The notes beneath the pieces are model-generated. The model saw only the letters and a list, made by a program, of their open reading frames with translations. It did not search any database and was not told the origin of the DNA. Positions 14,765 through 20,315 of a stretch of DNA of 20,315 bases are shown one piece after another. Source of the stretch: JBLHKS01 sp047620505 (GTDB lineage Bacteria; Verrucomicrobiota; Verrucomicrobiia; Verrucomicrobiales; DEV007); assembly GCA_047620505.1 (NCBI GenBank), contig JBLHKS010000130.1, positions 1 through 20,315 on the forward strand. Reading direction: 5' to 3'. Position 1 is the first letter of the stretch. Each line of letters opens with the position of its first letter. The position numbers and the translations under genes are program-made.

Positions 14765-15900
14765 GAGTCGGATTCGCCGTTGAACCTGGTTAGATCCGGC
14801 GGATCGAATGCGATCGCGATGAGGGTGTCTCCAGGCTGAATTTCTCCGAGTTCAGAGCGTTCTTGTTCGTTCTGGCGAGCATTCAGGAAAATTTCCGCGC
14901 CCCGCTTCACACCGATCAGAATCGAGGGGTTGCCTTTGCATCGATTGTTGGCAAAAACGATCGACGCATCGCAGAACGACAGTCCGTGGAAGACTTCGGG
15001 CAGCTCTTCGATCATGTAAATTTCGTTAGTCGCATCTGAATATGTCAGGAGGCGATTGTAGACCTCGCTCAAACCCGGATGGAGCGAGCTTTGCGCGAGA
15101 ATCCCGAGTCCGAAATCGTGCGCGCAGACCACTTCGTGAACGCCGGCATCGCGAAGGTGCGCGATGCGTCGATGATCAAGCGCTTCGGCGACGATGTGGG
15201 GCGGATCGATCTCGTCGTCGTTGCAGAGTCGTCGAATCGCGAGGGCGATGAGAGCTGAGTTGCCGTCTGGATCTTCTGCGTGAAATTCTTCATCGGCGAT
15301 GATCACGACGGCCCGCGCTTTGTGTGCGTTGCAGACGCGAAGGACGTCGTGGAGGGACGGATCGCTGTTGATGAAAGTCACGTTTTCGTAAGCGATCCGC
15401 CCACGATATTGGGCTTCGTTCACTTTTTGATTGGCGATGATGACGATCTCGGAATCGGGCGCGCCTTGTTCGGAGTGGAGTTCAGAAACGATGCGGTCAG
15501 CTCGATCATTCCAGTTACAAATGGCGATGTGTTGGCTCATGTGTTCGGGCAGGTTAATTTCCATGCTTTGTTTTACAAAATAAGACGCGATTCCGCCGGT
15601 CAGGGTCGCGACGAGGACGATTCCGACAACGAAGACGGCCACGGCGATGAATTTTCCAAGGGCGGTTTGCGGTTCGTAGTCGGCGAAGCCGGTGAAAAAG
15701 TAGACGAGGATTTTCCAGAAATCTTGACCGGCTTCCTCGGAGAGCCCGTGATTTTCTGACCACATGAAGAGGGCCGTCATCAGCAGGATGAAAGCGATGA
15801 AGCAGGCGATGAGGATGCCGATCTGCTTACCCTTCAGCATCCAGCGGTGCCACCACACTTTCGAGCGGAGTCGTCTTTTCAGGGCGCCACGATTTGCCAT
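14761..15900 (-). CDS. Potassium-channel-like membrane protein with RCK (TrkA-N) domain
   Basis: A 379-residue protein built like a two-helix ion channel. A basic cytoplasmic start is followed by TM1 (about 26-46), a pore helix with the loop YFFTGFADYEP (67-77), TM2 (about 83-108), and a cytosolic RCK/TrkA-N domain from about residue 123 (HIAICNWNDRADRIVSEL, EIVIIANQ, ARAVVIIADE, PHIVAEALD). A further C-terminal part resembles RCK_C (ILIGVKRGAEIFLN, GDTLIAIAFDPP). The filter position reads T-G-F-A-D rather than the canonical TVGYGD, so K+ selectivity is uncertain. It starts 2 bp after mutY and overlaps folP by ATGA, placing it in one unit with cdaA. RCK_C domains are known c-di-AMP targets in other bacteria. 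Confidence 0.88.
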   Translation of the reverse strand: MANRGALKRRLRSKVWWHRWMLKGKQIGILIACFIAFILLMTALFMWSENHGLSEEAGQDFWKILVYFFTGFADYEPQTALGKFIAVAVFVVGIVLVATLTGGIASYFVKQSMEINLPEHMSQHIAICNWNDRADRIVSELHSEQGAPDSEIVIIANQKVNEAQYRGRIAYENVTFINSDPSLHDVLRVCNAHKARAVVIIADEEFHAEDPDGNSALIALAIRRLCNDDEIDPPHIVAEALDHRRIAHLRDAGVHEVVCAHDFGLGILAQSSLHPGLSEVYNRLLTYSDATNEIYMIEELPEVFHGLSFCDASIVFANNRCKGNPSILIGVKRGAEIFLNARQNEQERSELGEIQPGDTLIAIAFDPPDLTRFNGESDS

Positions 15901-15902
15901 TT

Positions 15903-16967
15903 CTAGATAGATTTCTCCAGGCTGTCAGTTTCCGCGAGCAATTTTGAGAGCGCTTTTCGATAGGGCGAGGCGATCGCGAGTTCTTCGATCTCGGCGAGGT
16001 TGAAACCGCGGCTTCCAGGCGCTTCGGCGGGGGTGCCCGGGTAGACGTTGAGGCTGACGCGGTAGCGCGTGATCGAGTATTTTGTCGCCAGCAGCAGCTG
16101 ACGTCCGTTGAGAGAAATCCGCTCGATCGGCGGGAGTTTCCAGAGACCGGCGCGTCGGCTGCCTTTTTCCTGACAAAGCCAGATTTGATCGCGTTCGCGG
16201 ACAAAGAGAGCGAATTCTTCGACGGCTTCGATCTGCGCTCCGGCCTTCTTTTTGGGTAGGCGCTCGGGATCCTGACAAGCGCAGAATTTCGCGACTGGGC
16301 AGGTCGTGCAAGCGGGTTTCCGCGGCGCGCAGATCCGCTGGCCGAGTTCCATGATTGCAGAGTTGAACGTTCGCGCGTTTTCTGGATCGACTAAGCAGCC
16401 TGACCAGCTGGTGAGCTGCTTTTTTCCGGCGGTTGAATCGACTTCGGTGTGAAAATCGAAGAGCCGGGCGAGCACGCGCGCGACGTTCGCGTCGACCATC
16501 GGAGCGGCTTGATTGTAGGCGAAGCTGGTGACCGCACCGGCTGTGTACTCGCCGACTCCGGGCAGCGCGAGAATCGCGTCGTGGGATTTCGGGAAGAGTC
16601 CGCCGAAATCGTCGACCACGGCCCTGGCTGCCTTCTGGAGATTTCGCGCGCGCCGGTAGTAGCCGAGGCCTTCCCAGGCCTTGAGGATTTCGTCTTCGCC
16701 GGCCGCGGCGAGGGTCCTGACGTCTGGAAATTTCGCGAGCCAGTTCTCGAAGTAGCCGCGTCCCAGCACAGTGGCGATCTGAGTCTGCTGGAGCATGATT
16801 TCAGAAACCAAAATCGCATACGGATCGACCGTCCGTCGCCAGGGATAGTCCTTGCCGACACCGTCGAACCAGTCTGCGAGCGCTTCGCGAACCCCGGCCA
16901 CGTCGCTGAGCGGATCGCCGGCAGCTGCTGGCTTCTCGAATTCCCCGTTTGAAGCGATTTCGTCCAC
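15903..16967 (-). CDS. mutY: A/G-specific adenine DNA glycosylase
   Basis: MutY removes adenine mispaired with 8-oxoguanine. With GTG 16967 the protein has 354 residues. The catalytic Glu is in SEIMLQQTQ (about E56), followed by the helix-hairpin-helix LPGVGEYTAGA, then the catalytic Asp in MVDANVARVL (about D159). The 4Fe-4S cysteines fit C-x6-C-x2-C-x5-C (about 213, 220, 223, 229), with a C-terminal NUDIX-like domain (FALFVRERDQIWL, GLWKLPPIE). The start is uncertain. GTG 17003 would overlap the divergent rnhC start. GTG 16901 would leave an 84-bp shared promoter region and fits the usual MutY N-terminus. The gene heads the long - strand run; the channel gene follows after 2 bp. Confidence 0.94.
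   Translation of the reverse strand: MDEIASNGEFEKPAAAGDPLSDVAGVREALADWFDGVGKDYPWRRTVDPYAILVSEIMLQQTQIATVLGRGYFENWLAKFPDVRTLAAAGEDEILKAWEGLGYYRRARNLQKAARAVVDDFGGLFPKSHDAILALPGVGEYTAGAVTSFAYNQAAPMVDANVARVLARLFDFHTEVDSTAGKKQLTSWSGCLVDPENARTFNSAIMELGQRICAPRKPACTTCPVAKFCACQDPERLPKKKAGAQIEAVEEFALFVRERDQIWLCQEKGSRRAGLWKLPPIERISLNGRQLLLATKYSITRYRVSLNVYPGTPAEAPGSRGFNLAEIEELAIASPYRKALSKLLAETDSLEKSI
16919..16930. repeat. Near-copy CGGCAGCTGCTG
   Basis: One mismatch from the repeated palindrome. It lies in the N-terminal region of mutY or, if the 16901 start is used, in the mutY-rnhC promoter region. Confidence 0.5.
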
Positions 16968-16985
16968 GGTTAGGCTGGTCGAATC

Positions 16986-17894
16986 ATGCCGAAAACGTCC
17001 CACACCGAGCCGCTGACCGCCGAGCAGGTCCCGATTCTTCGATCAGTGTTAGAGGACAGGGGCTTCGATTTCATCGAGAAACCCTACACCATCTTCGCGG
17101 CGAAAAAGGGGAAACTGAACATCGCCGTCTATGAAAAGGGGCCAAAAGTTCTGGTCCAGGGCAAGGAGACCGAGGAGTTCGTGAAATTCATTCTCGAACC
17201 CGAAATTCTTGGCGAGGCCAAGCTCGGTTACGAAGAGGAATTGAATCCTGAGATGTTCGAACCGCACTTCGGGATCGATGAAAGCGGCAAGGGCGATTTT
17301 TTCGGGCCGCTGGTGATCGCCGGGGTTTACACGGATGCTGTGATCGCACGCCAGCTGATAGACGCGGGAATTCAGGACAGCAAGGCGATCAAAAGCGATG
17401 CGCGGATTCGCAGTCTATCTGAGGTGATTCGGAAAACCCGCGGCGTGGTTTTTGAAGTGATTGCGATCGCGCCGAAGCGCTACAACGAGCTTTACGAAAA
17501 GTTCGCGAATTTGAATAAGCTCCTAGCCTGGGGCCACGCCAAGACGATCGAAAATCTCGCCAAACGACGACCTCAATGTCCGCGGACGCTGAGCGATCAG
17601 TTCGCCAATCCACGCGAATTGGAGAACGCGTTGAAGAAGACCGGAACGGAGATCAAGCTGGAGCAGCGAACGAAAGGGGAGTCGGACATTGCGGTTGCCG
17701 CGGCGTCGATCTTGGCGCGTGAAAAATTTATCGACTGGCTGCGCAATACGGGTAAAGAACTTGGGATGCAGCTGCCTCGTGGAGCTTCACTCGAGGTTCA
17801 GGCGCTGACGGCGGAACTGCGGAGAGAGCGGGGATTTGAATTTTTAACCCAGGTAGGAAAGACCCATTTTAAGTTTGCAAATCTGTTGCTATGA
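16986..17894 (+). CDS. rnhC: Ribonuclease HIII
   Basis: RNase HIII cuts the RNA strand of RNA-DNA hybrids, in R-loops and primers. The 302-residue length and N-terminal TBP-like substrate-binding domain (about 1-90, FDFIEKPYTIFAAKKGKLNI, then VLVQGKETEEF) distinguish HIII from the shorter HII. The catalytic domain carries GIDESGKGDFFGPLV with D98 and E99, then QDSKAIKSD, LSDQF (D204) and GESDIAVAAASILARE (D234). The start ATG at 16986 fits the family length and lacks a strong Shine-Dalgarno. It is divergent from mutY with only about 18 bp between the chosen starts, so promoters must overlap coding sequence or the mutY start must lie further in. Both products guard genome integrity. Confidence 0.94.
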   Translation: MPKTSHTEPLTAEQVPILRSVLEDRGFDFIEKPYTIFAAKKGKLNIAVYEKGPKVLVQGKETEEFVKFILEPEILGEAKLGYEEELNPEMFEPHFGIDESGKGDFFGPLVIAGVYTDAVIARQLIDAGIQDSKAIKSDARIRSLSEVIRKTRGVVFEVIAIAPKRYNELYEKFANLNKLLAWGHAKTIENLAKRRPQCPRTLSDQFANPRELENALKKTGTEIKLEQRTKGESDIAVAAASILAREKFIDWLRNTGKELGMQLPRGASLEVQALTAELRRERGFEFLTQVGKTHFKFANLLL

Positions 17895-17918
17895 ACAATC
17901 AATAGAGTCAATGGCAAG

Positions 17919-17960
17919 GTTTAGGCAAAATGACTATACGTTTAGGCAAAATGACTATAC
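17919..17960 (+). repeat. Perfect 21-bp tandem duplication
   Basis: Two adjoining identical 21-base units, 17919-17939 and 17940-17960, each G followed by TTTAGGCAAAATGACTATAC. It lies in the rnhC-HU intergenic gap. Short repeats of this AAATGAC type, in multiple copies, occur at ends of IS21-family elements, so this could be a relic of an insertion. No transposase is present, and a regulatory repeat is equally possible. Confidence 0.9.
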
Positions 17961-18095
17961 CGAACATTCTGAGACTGAAGGTTTTAGTGGGTAAATCTCC
18001 GATGTTTATCGTAGATGGGCTTGCTCGACGCCAGTTTTGGGTTACTGCGTTCGACCTCTTCACTCTTCATTTGGTACAAGCGTCCCCTTCTTTAC

Positions 18096-18401
18096 ATGGA
18101 AACAGTCACGAAACGTGATCTGGTCGTCGAAATCAGCGAAAAAACTGATCTCACTCAGCACCAGGTTTTTGATGTTGTTCAGGCTCTTCTCGACACCGTA
18201 ACTGAGCACCTCTCCGAGGGCGATCAAGTCGTCCTCAGAAATTTTGGCACCTTTCAAGTCCGAAAGGCAAAAGCCAAAATCGGGCGAAACCCTAACAAAA
18301 AAGGCTCGGAAATTCCGATCCCGGAGCGAGCCGTCGTCCGGTTTCGCCCAGGCAAAGAACTGAAAGAAGAGGTAGCGAAAGTACTACCAAAATTGGACTG
18401 A
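18096..18401 (+). CDS. HU/IHF family DNA-binding protein
   Basis: A 101-residue nucleoid-associated protein that would bend and compact DNA as a dimer. It shows the family layout: helical start METVTKRDLVVEISEKTDLT, AVQALLDTV-type helices, then the saddle RNFGTFQVRKAKAKIGRNPN (about 49-68), with the DNA-intercalating loop RNPNKKGSEIPIP and the closing VVRFRPGKELKEEV. ATG 18096 matches the usual HU start. An in-frame ATG at 18015 would add 27 unrelated residues. No strong Shine-Dalgarno is visible. It is preceded by the 21-bp tandem duplication and followed by a hairpin at 18479-18499. Confidence 0.94.
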   Translation: METVTKRDLVVEISEKTDLTQHQVFDVVQALLDTVTEHLSEGDQVVLRNFGTFQVRKAKAKIGRNPNKKGSEIPIPERAVVRFRPGKELKEEVAKVLPKLD

Positions 18402-18478
18402 ATTGGCTTCATCGTTGGGGCGATTGAGCATCCGCCAGCGAACGCTTCGGTTATTCAGAAGCCACGGCGCGGAACGAG

Positions 18479-18499
18479 CCGTCAGAACGATTCTGGCGG
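18479..18499 (+). terminator. Hairpin after the HU gene
   Basis: CCGTCAGAA (18479-18487) and TTCTGGCGG (18491-18499) pair over 9 positions including one G-T pair, with a 3-base loop. A TTTT follows six bases later (18506-18509). It lies between the convergent HU and DUF1501 genes. A plausible but imperfect terminator. Confidence 0.45.
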
Positions 18500-18540
18500 C
18501 GGCAGTTTTGCGATTTGAATCCTCGGGCGATGATTGATCG

Positions 18541-19977
18541 CTAGGCCACTAACTTCCGCAGAATCTTAGCCTCGTAAACATCTGTGAGGCGCTCATCCCG
18601 ACCGTTATGCGGAAACGAAATTCGCTCATGGTCCAAGCCTAGCAAGTGCAGAATCGTAGCGTGCAAATCCGCTGTTTGAACCCGATCGACGACCGAGCGG
18701 TAGCCAAAATCATCGGTCGCGCCGTAAGCCTGGCCTCCCTTGATTCCCGCGCCTGCCAACCAGACGCTGAAGCCGTAAGGGTGGTGATCGCGGCCTTCCG
18801 TTCCCCTGGCATTTTTGTTTGCCCCCTGCGCGCCCGGAGTCCGGCCGAACTCGCCGCCCCACTGGATCAGGGTCGAATCAAAGAGCCCACGCTGCTTCAA
18901 ATCCGTCAGCAATCCAGCGATCGGCAGATCCGTCTGCGCGCAGCAGCTGCTGGTGCCGGAGGCGTTGTTTTTGTGCGTGTCCCACGGCTGGCCCTTCATG
19001 AAAATCTGAACGAACCGGACGCCGCGCTCGATCAGGCGCCGCGCCATCAGGCAGCGCTTGCCGTAGGCTCGCGTCTTGTCTTGATCCAAGCCGTAGAGCT
19101 TTTGCGTTGCCTCGGATTCCCGGGTCACGTCCAGCGCATCGGTCGCTGACAACTGCATTCGCGCTGCTAACTCGAAACTTGAAATTCGCGCATCCAACTC
19201 CAACTCGCCCGGCCTCGCGTTTCGGTGAGATTCGTTGAGCTGTCGCAATAAACCAAGTCGCGCGGCTTCAACTTCTGGCGTCCGCGGCGTCGTTGGCTTC
19301 AAATGCAAAACCGGCGATCCCTCCGAGCGAAAGGCCGTTCCTTGGAAAAGCGGCGGGAGGAATCCGTTCGACCAATTGCGAATCCCATCGACTGGCAGCC
19401 CAGTTGGATCGGGTAGGGAAACGTAGGCTGGCAAATCCTGGTTGTCCGCGCCCAAGCCATACGCAACCCACGAACCGATGTTCGGCCGCCCGGCGCGAAT
19501 CAGTCCGGTGTTCGCCATCCAGATCGCCTGTTCATGGTTACGATGCTCGGTAAACATCGAGCGAATGACCGCGATGTCGTCGGCGTGGCTCGCGATTCCC
19601 GGGAGCAACTCGGAGAACTCCAATCCGCTCTGACCATGGCGATTAAACTGAAACGGACTGCCGAGCAGGTAGGTCGTCTTCTTTTCGTCATCAGCCACCT
19701 CGCTCGGCGCTGGCTTGCCGTCGTACTTGTTCAGCTCAGGTTTTGGATCGAGCAAGTCCATGTGGCTCGGGCCGCCATGCATAAACAGCTGAATTACCGC
19801 TTTAGCTTTCGGCGGGCGATGCGGTTTTTTCGGCAGCAGATCGAAATGTGGCTGCGCTTTCGCCGAAACCGCGTTCTGCGGCTGGCCGAGCATAGCTCCA
19901 AGCGCCAGTCCACCGAACCCGCTGCCAAGCCGCAGGATTCCATCGCGGCGGGAGTAGAGATCGCGCAGGCTCGACAT
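18541..19977 (-). CDS. DUF1501 domain-containing exported protein
   Basis: A 478-residue member of DUF1501, a sulfatase/alkaline-phosphatase-like fold family abundant in Planctomycetes and Verrucomicrobia and of unproven function. The N-terminus carries a twin-arginine signal (SRRDGILRLGSG then FGGLALGAML, about 9-30). Family segments follow: VIQLFMHGGPSHMDLLDPKP (61-80), HRNHEQAIWMANTG (about 146-159), GGEFGRTPGAQG, GRDHHPYGFSVWLAGAG and LHATILHLLGLDHE. These genes usually pair with a DUF1549/DUF1553 cytochrome-like partner. Here only a short unidentified frame precedes it, by 33 bp. The palindrome at 18941 falls in a segment encoding SSCC, absent from my picture of the family. Confidence 0.94.
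   Translation of the reverse strand: MSSLRDLYSRRDGILRLGSGFGGLALGAMLGQPQNAVSAKAQPHFDLLPKKPHRPPKAKAVIQLFMHGGPSHMDLLDPKPELNKYDGKPAPSEVADDEKKTTYLLGSPFQFNRHGQSGLEFSELLPGIASHADDIAVIRSMFTEHRNHEQAIWMANTGLIRAGRPNIGSWVAYGLGADNQDLPAYVSLPDPTGLPVDGIRNWSNGFLPPLFQGTAFRSEGSPVLHLKPTTPRTPEVEAARLGLLRQLNESHRNARPGELELDARISSFELAARMQLSATDALDVTRESEATQKLYGLDQDKTRAYGKRCLMARRLIERGVRFVQIFMKGQPWDTHKNNASGTSSCCAQTDLPIAGLLTDLKQRGLFDSTLIQWGGEFGRTPGAQGANKNARGTEGRDHHPYGFSVWLAGAGIKGGQAYGATDDFGYRSVVDRVQTADLHATILHLLGLDHERISFPHNGRDERLTDVYEAKILRKLVA
18941..18952. repeat. CAGCAGCTGCTG palindrome, copy 9
   Basis: Exact copy in the DUF1501 gene in the third codon phase (agc agc tgc tgc), encoding the unusual SSCC. Confidence 0.85.
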
Positions 19978-20010
19978 GATGCCGTAAATACGGGACCTTC
20001 CAGCGGCAGG

Positions 20011-20211
20011 TCAACGAGAAGCTTCGATAACATCGAACGACAGTCGAGCCGACATCGGACCCGGCAGCGAGGACAGATTGCCGGTCGCGAGATAGAAGAA
20101 AACCTCGTAATCGTCAGGCAACAATTCCTGTCCGACGGTGATTTCGGCTTCGTAACTTCCGTCAGGCGCGAGGAGAATGCGTTCGCCGGCTTTTTGAGCG
20201 TTTGGTAGCAA
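20011..20211 (-). CDS. Short unidentified frame upstream of DUF1501, possibly a gene remnant
   Basis: A 66-residue frame starting at a TTG (20211) that directly follows a TAG stop. The sequence (LLAPDGSYEAEITVGQELLP, DDYEVFFYLATGNLSSLPG, ARLSFDVIEASR) is strand-rich and reads like the last domain of a larger secreted or Ig-like protein, not like a complete one. It ends 33 bp before the DUF1501 start on the same strand. Either it is a small TTG-initiated gene or the 3' relic of the usual DUF1501 partner. I do not recognise the family. Confidence 0.35.
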   Translation of the reverse strand: MLPNAQKAGERILLAPDGSYEAEITVGQELLPDDYEVFFYLATGNLSSLPGPMSARLSFDVIEASR

Positions 20212-20219
20212 CTATATTC

Positions 20220-20261
20220 CGCCCGAAATTGAAATTAATCTTCTTTTCGGGCGTTCGCCCG
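20220..20261. promoter_or_regulatory. Mutually exclusive hairpins
   Basis: CGCCCGAAA (20220-20228) can pair with TTTCGGGCG (20245-20253), but the CGGGCG part of the latter can instead pair with CGCCCG (20256-20261) in a tight CGGGCG-TT-CGCCCG hairpin. Alternative pairing of one segment with two partners is attenuator-like. The gene it would control is unclear. Confidence 0.4.
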
Positions 20262-20291
20262 CATTAACTGAGGTGTCAAGAACTGTCCTCA

Positions 20292-20311
20292 CCTTCGCTT
20301 GAAAGCGAAGG
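20292..20311. repeat. Perfect hairpin at the window end
   Basis: CCTTCGCTT (20292-20300) and AAGCGAAGG (20303-20311) are perfect complements with a 2-base spacer, effectively a 20-bp near-palindrome. Its context continues outside the window. Confidence 0.6.
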
Positions 20312-20315
20312 ATTG

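Noticed and set aside
13979..14839. A 286-codon + strand frame antisense to folP.
   Set aside because: All folP signatures lie on the - strand and the antisense product has no family features.
5541..17470. GCGATCGC, the cyanobacterial HIP1 octamer, appears about five times (for example near 5541, 10747, 14810, 15968 and 17462).
   Set aside because: CGATCG-rich codon strings are common throughout this DNA and five copies of an 8-mer is only modest enrichment, so I give it much less weight than the 12-bp palindrome.
17895..18095. A possible tRNA or small RNA gene in the rnhC-HU gap.
   Set aside because: I found no cloverleaf, T-loop consensus or terminator pattern there; only the tandem duplication is clear.
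20262..20291. TTGACA read on the - strand near 20277 as a -35 promoter box.
   Set aside because: No acceptable -10 hexamer lies 16-18 bases further on, so a promoter is not supported.

Overview
The window reads as a gene-dense stretch of a moderately GC-rich chromosome. It is most likely from the Verrucomicrobiota or a close PVC relative. The grounds are a Tat-exported DUF1501 protein, an ECF-type sigma factor of the TRWSL/EAEDLLQGF kind, a Uma2 nuclease-fold protein, few recognisable Shine-Dalgarno sequences, and 10-bp-phased ATTCGTG intergenic repeats. This placement is inference; there is no rRNA or other phylogenetic marker here. No tRNA, rRNA, CRISPR array or intact transposase was seen.

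Layout. Bases 1-370 are non-coding and hold hairpins plus two inverted arrays of a helically phased heptamer. A Uma2-family protein (371-925) and a sigma factor (954-1667) follow on the + strand. Convergent to them, on the - strand, are a DEAD-box RNA helicase and a fatty acid desaturase 29 bp apart, which together suggest a cold-adaptation pair. From 4493 to 9935 lie two large + strand genes overlapping by 8 bp. They resemble the vWA/beta-propeller and bpX6-type members of the poorly understood MoxR-vWA-beta-propeller ternary systems, but no MoxR ATPase is in the window.

From 16967 down to 9951 is a tightly packed - strand run: mutY, an RCK-domain K+-channel-like protein, folP, cdaA (c-di-AMP synthase), a short CdaR-like membrane protein, a small membrane protein, glmM, bioD, and the remains of a deleted ECF sigma gene and what may be the tail of its neighbour. 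Three junctions overlap as ATGA, or in one case as a 113-bp out-of-phase overlap, so much of it is probably one operon. It couples cell-wall precursor synthesis (GlmM) and c-di-AMP synthesis (CdaA) with a channel whose RCK type is a known c-di-AMP target class. Divergent from mutY is rnhC (RNase HIII), followed by a perfect 21-bp tandem duplication, an HU-family gene, and finally a DUF1501 gene with a truncated-looking partner ORF on the - strand.

Two signals stand out. The first is the two-gene bpX-type system. The second is the 12-bp palindrome CAGCAGCTGCTG, present nine times exactly in 20 kb, in all three codon phases and once between genes. It behaves as a DNA-level, highly iterated palindrome that ordinary gene annotation does not explain.
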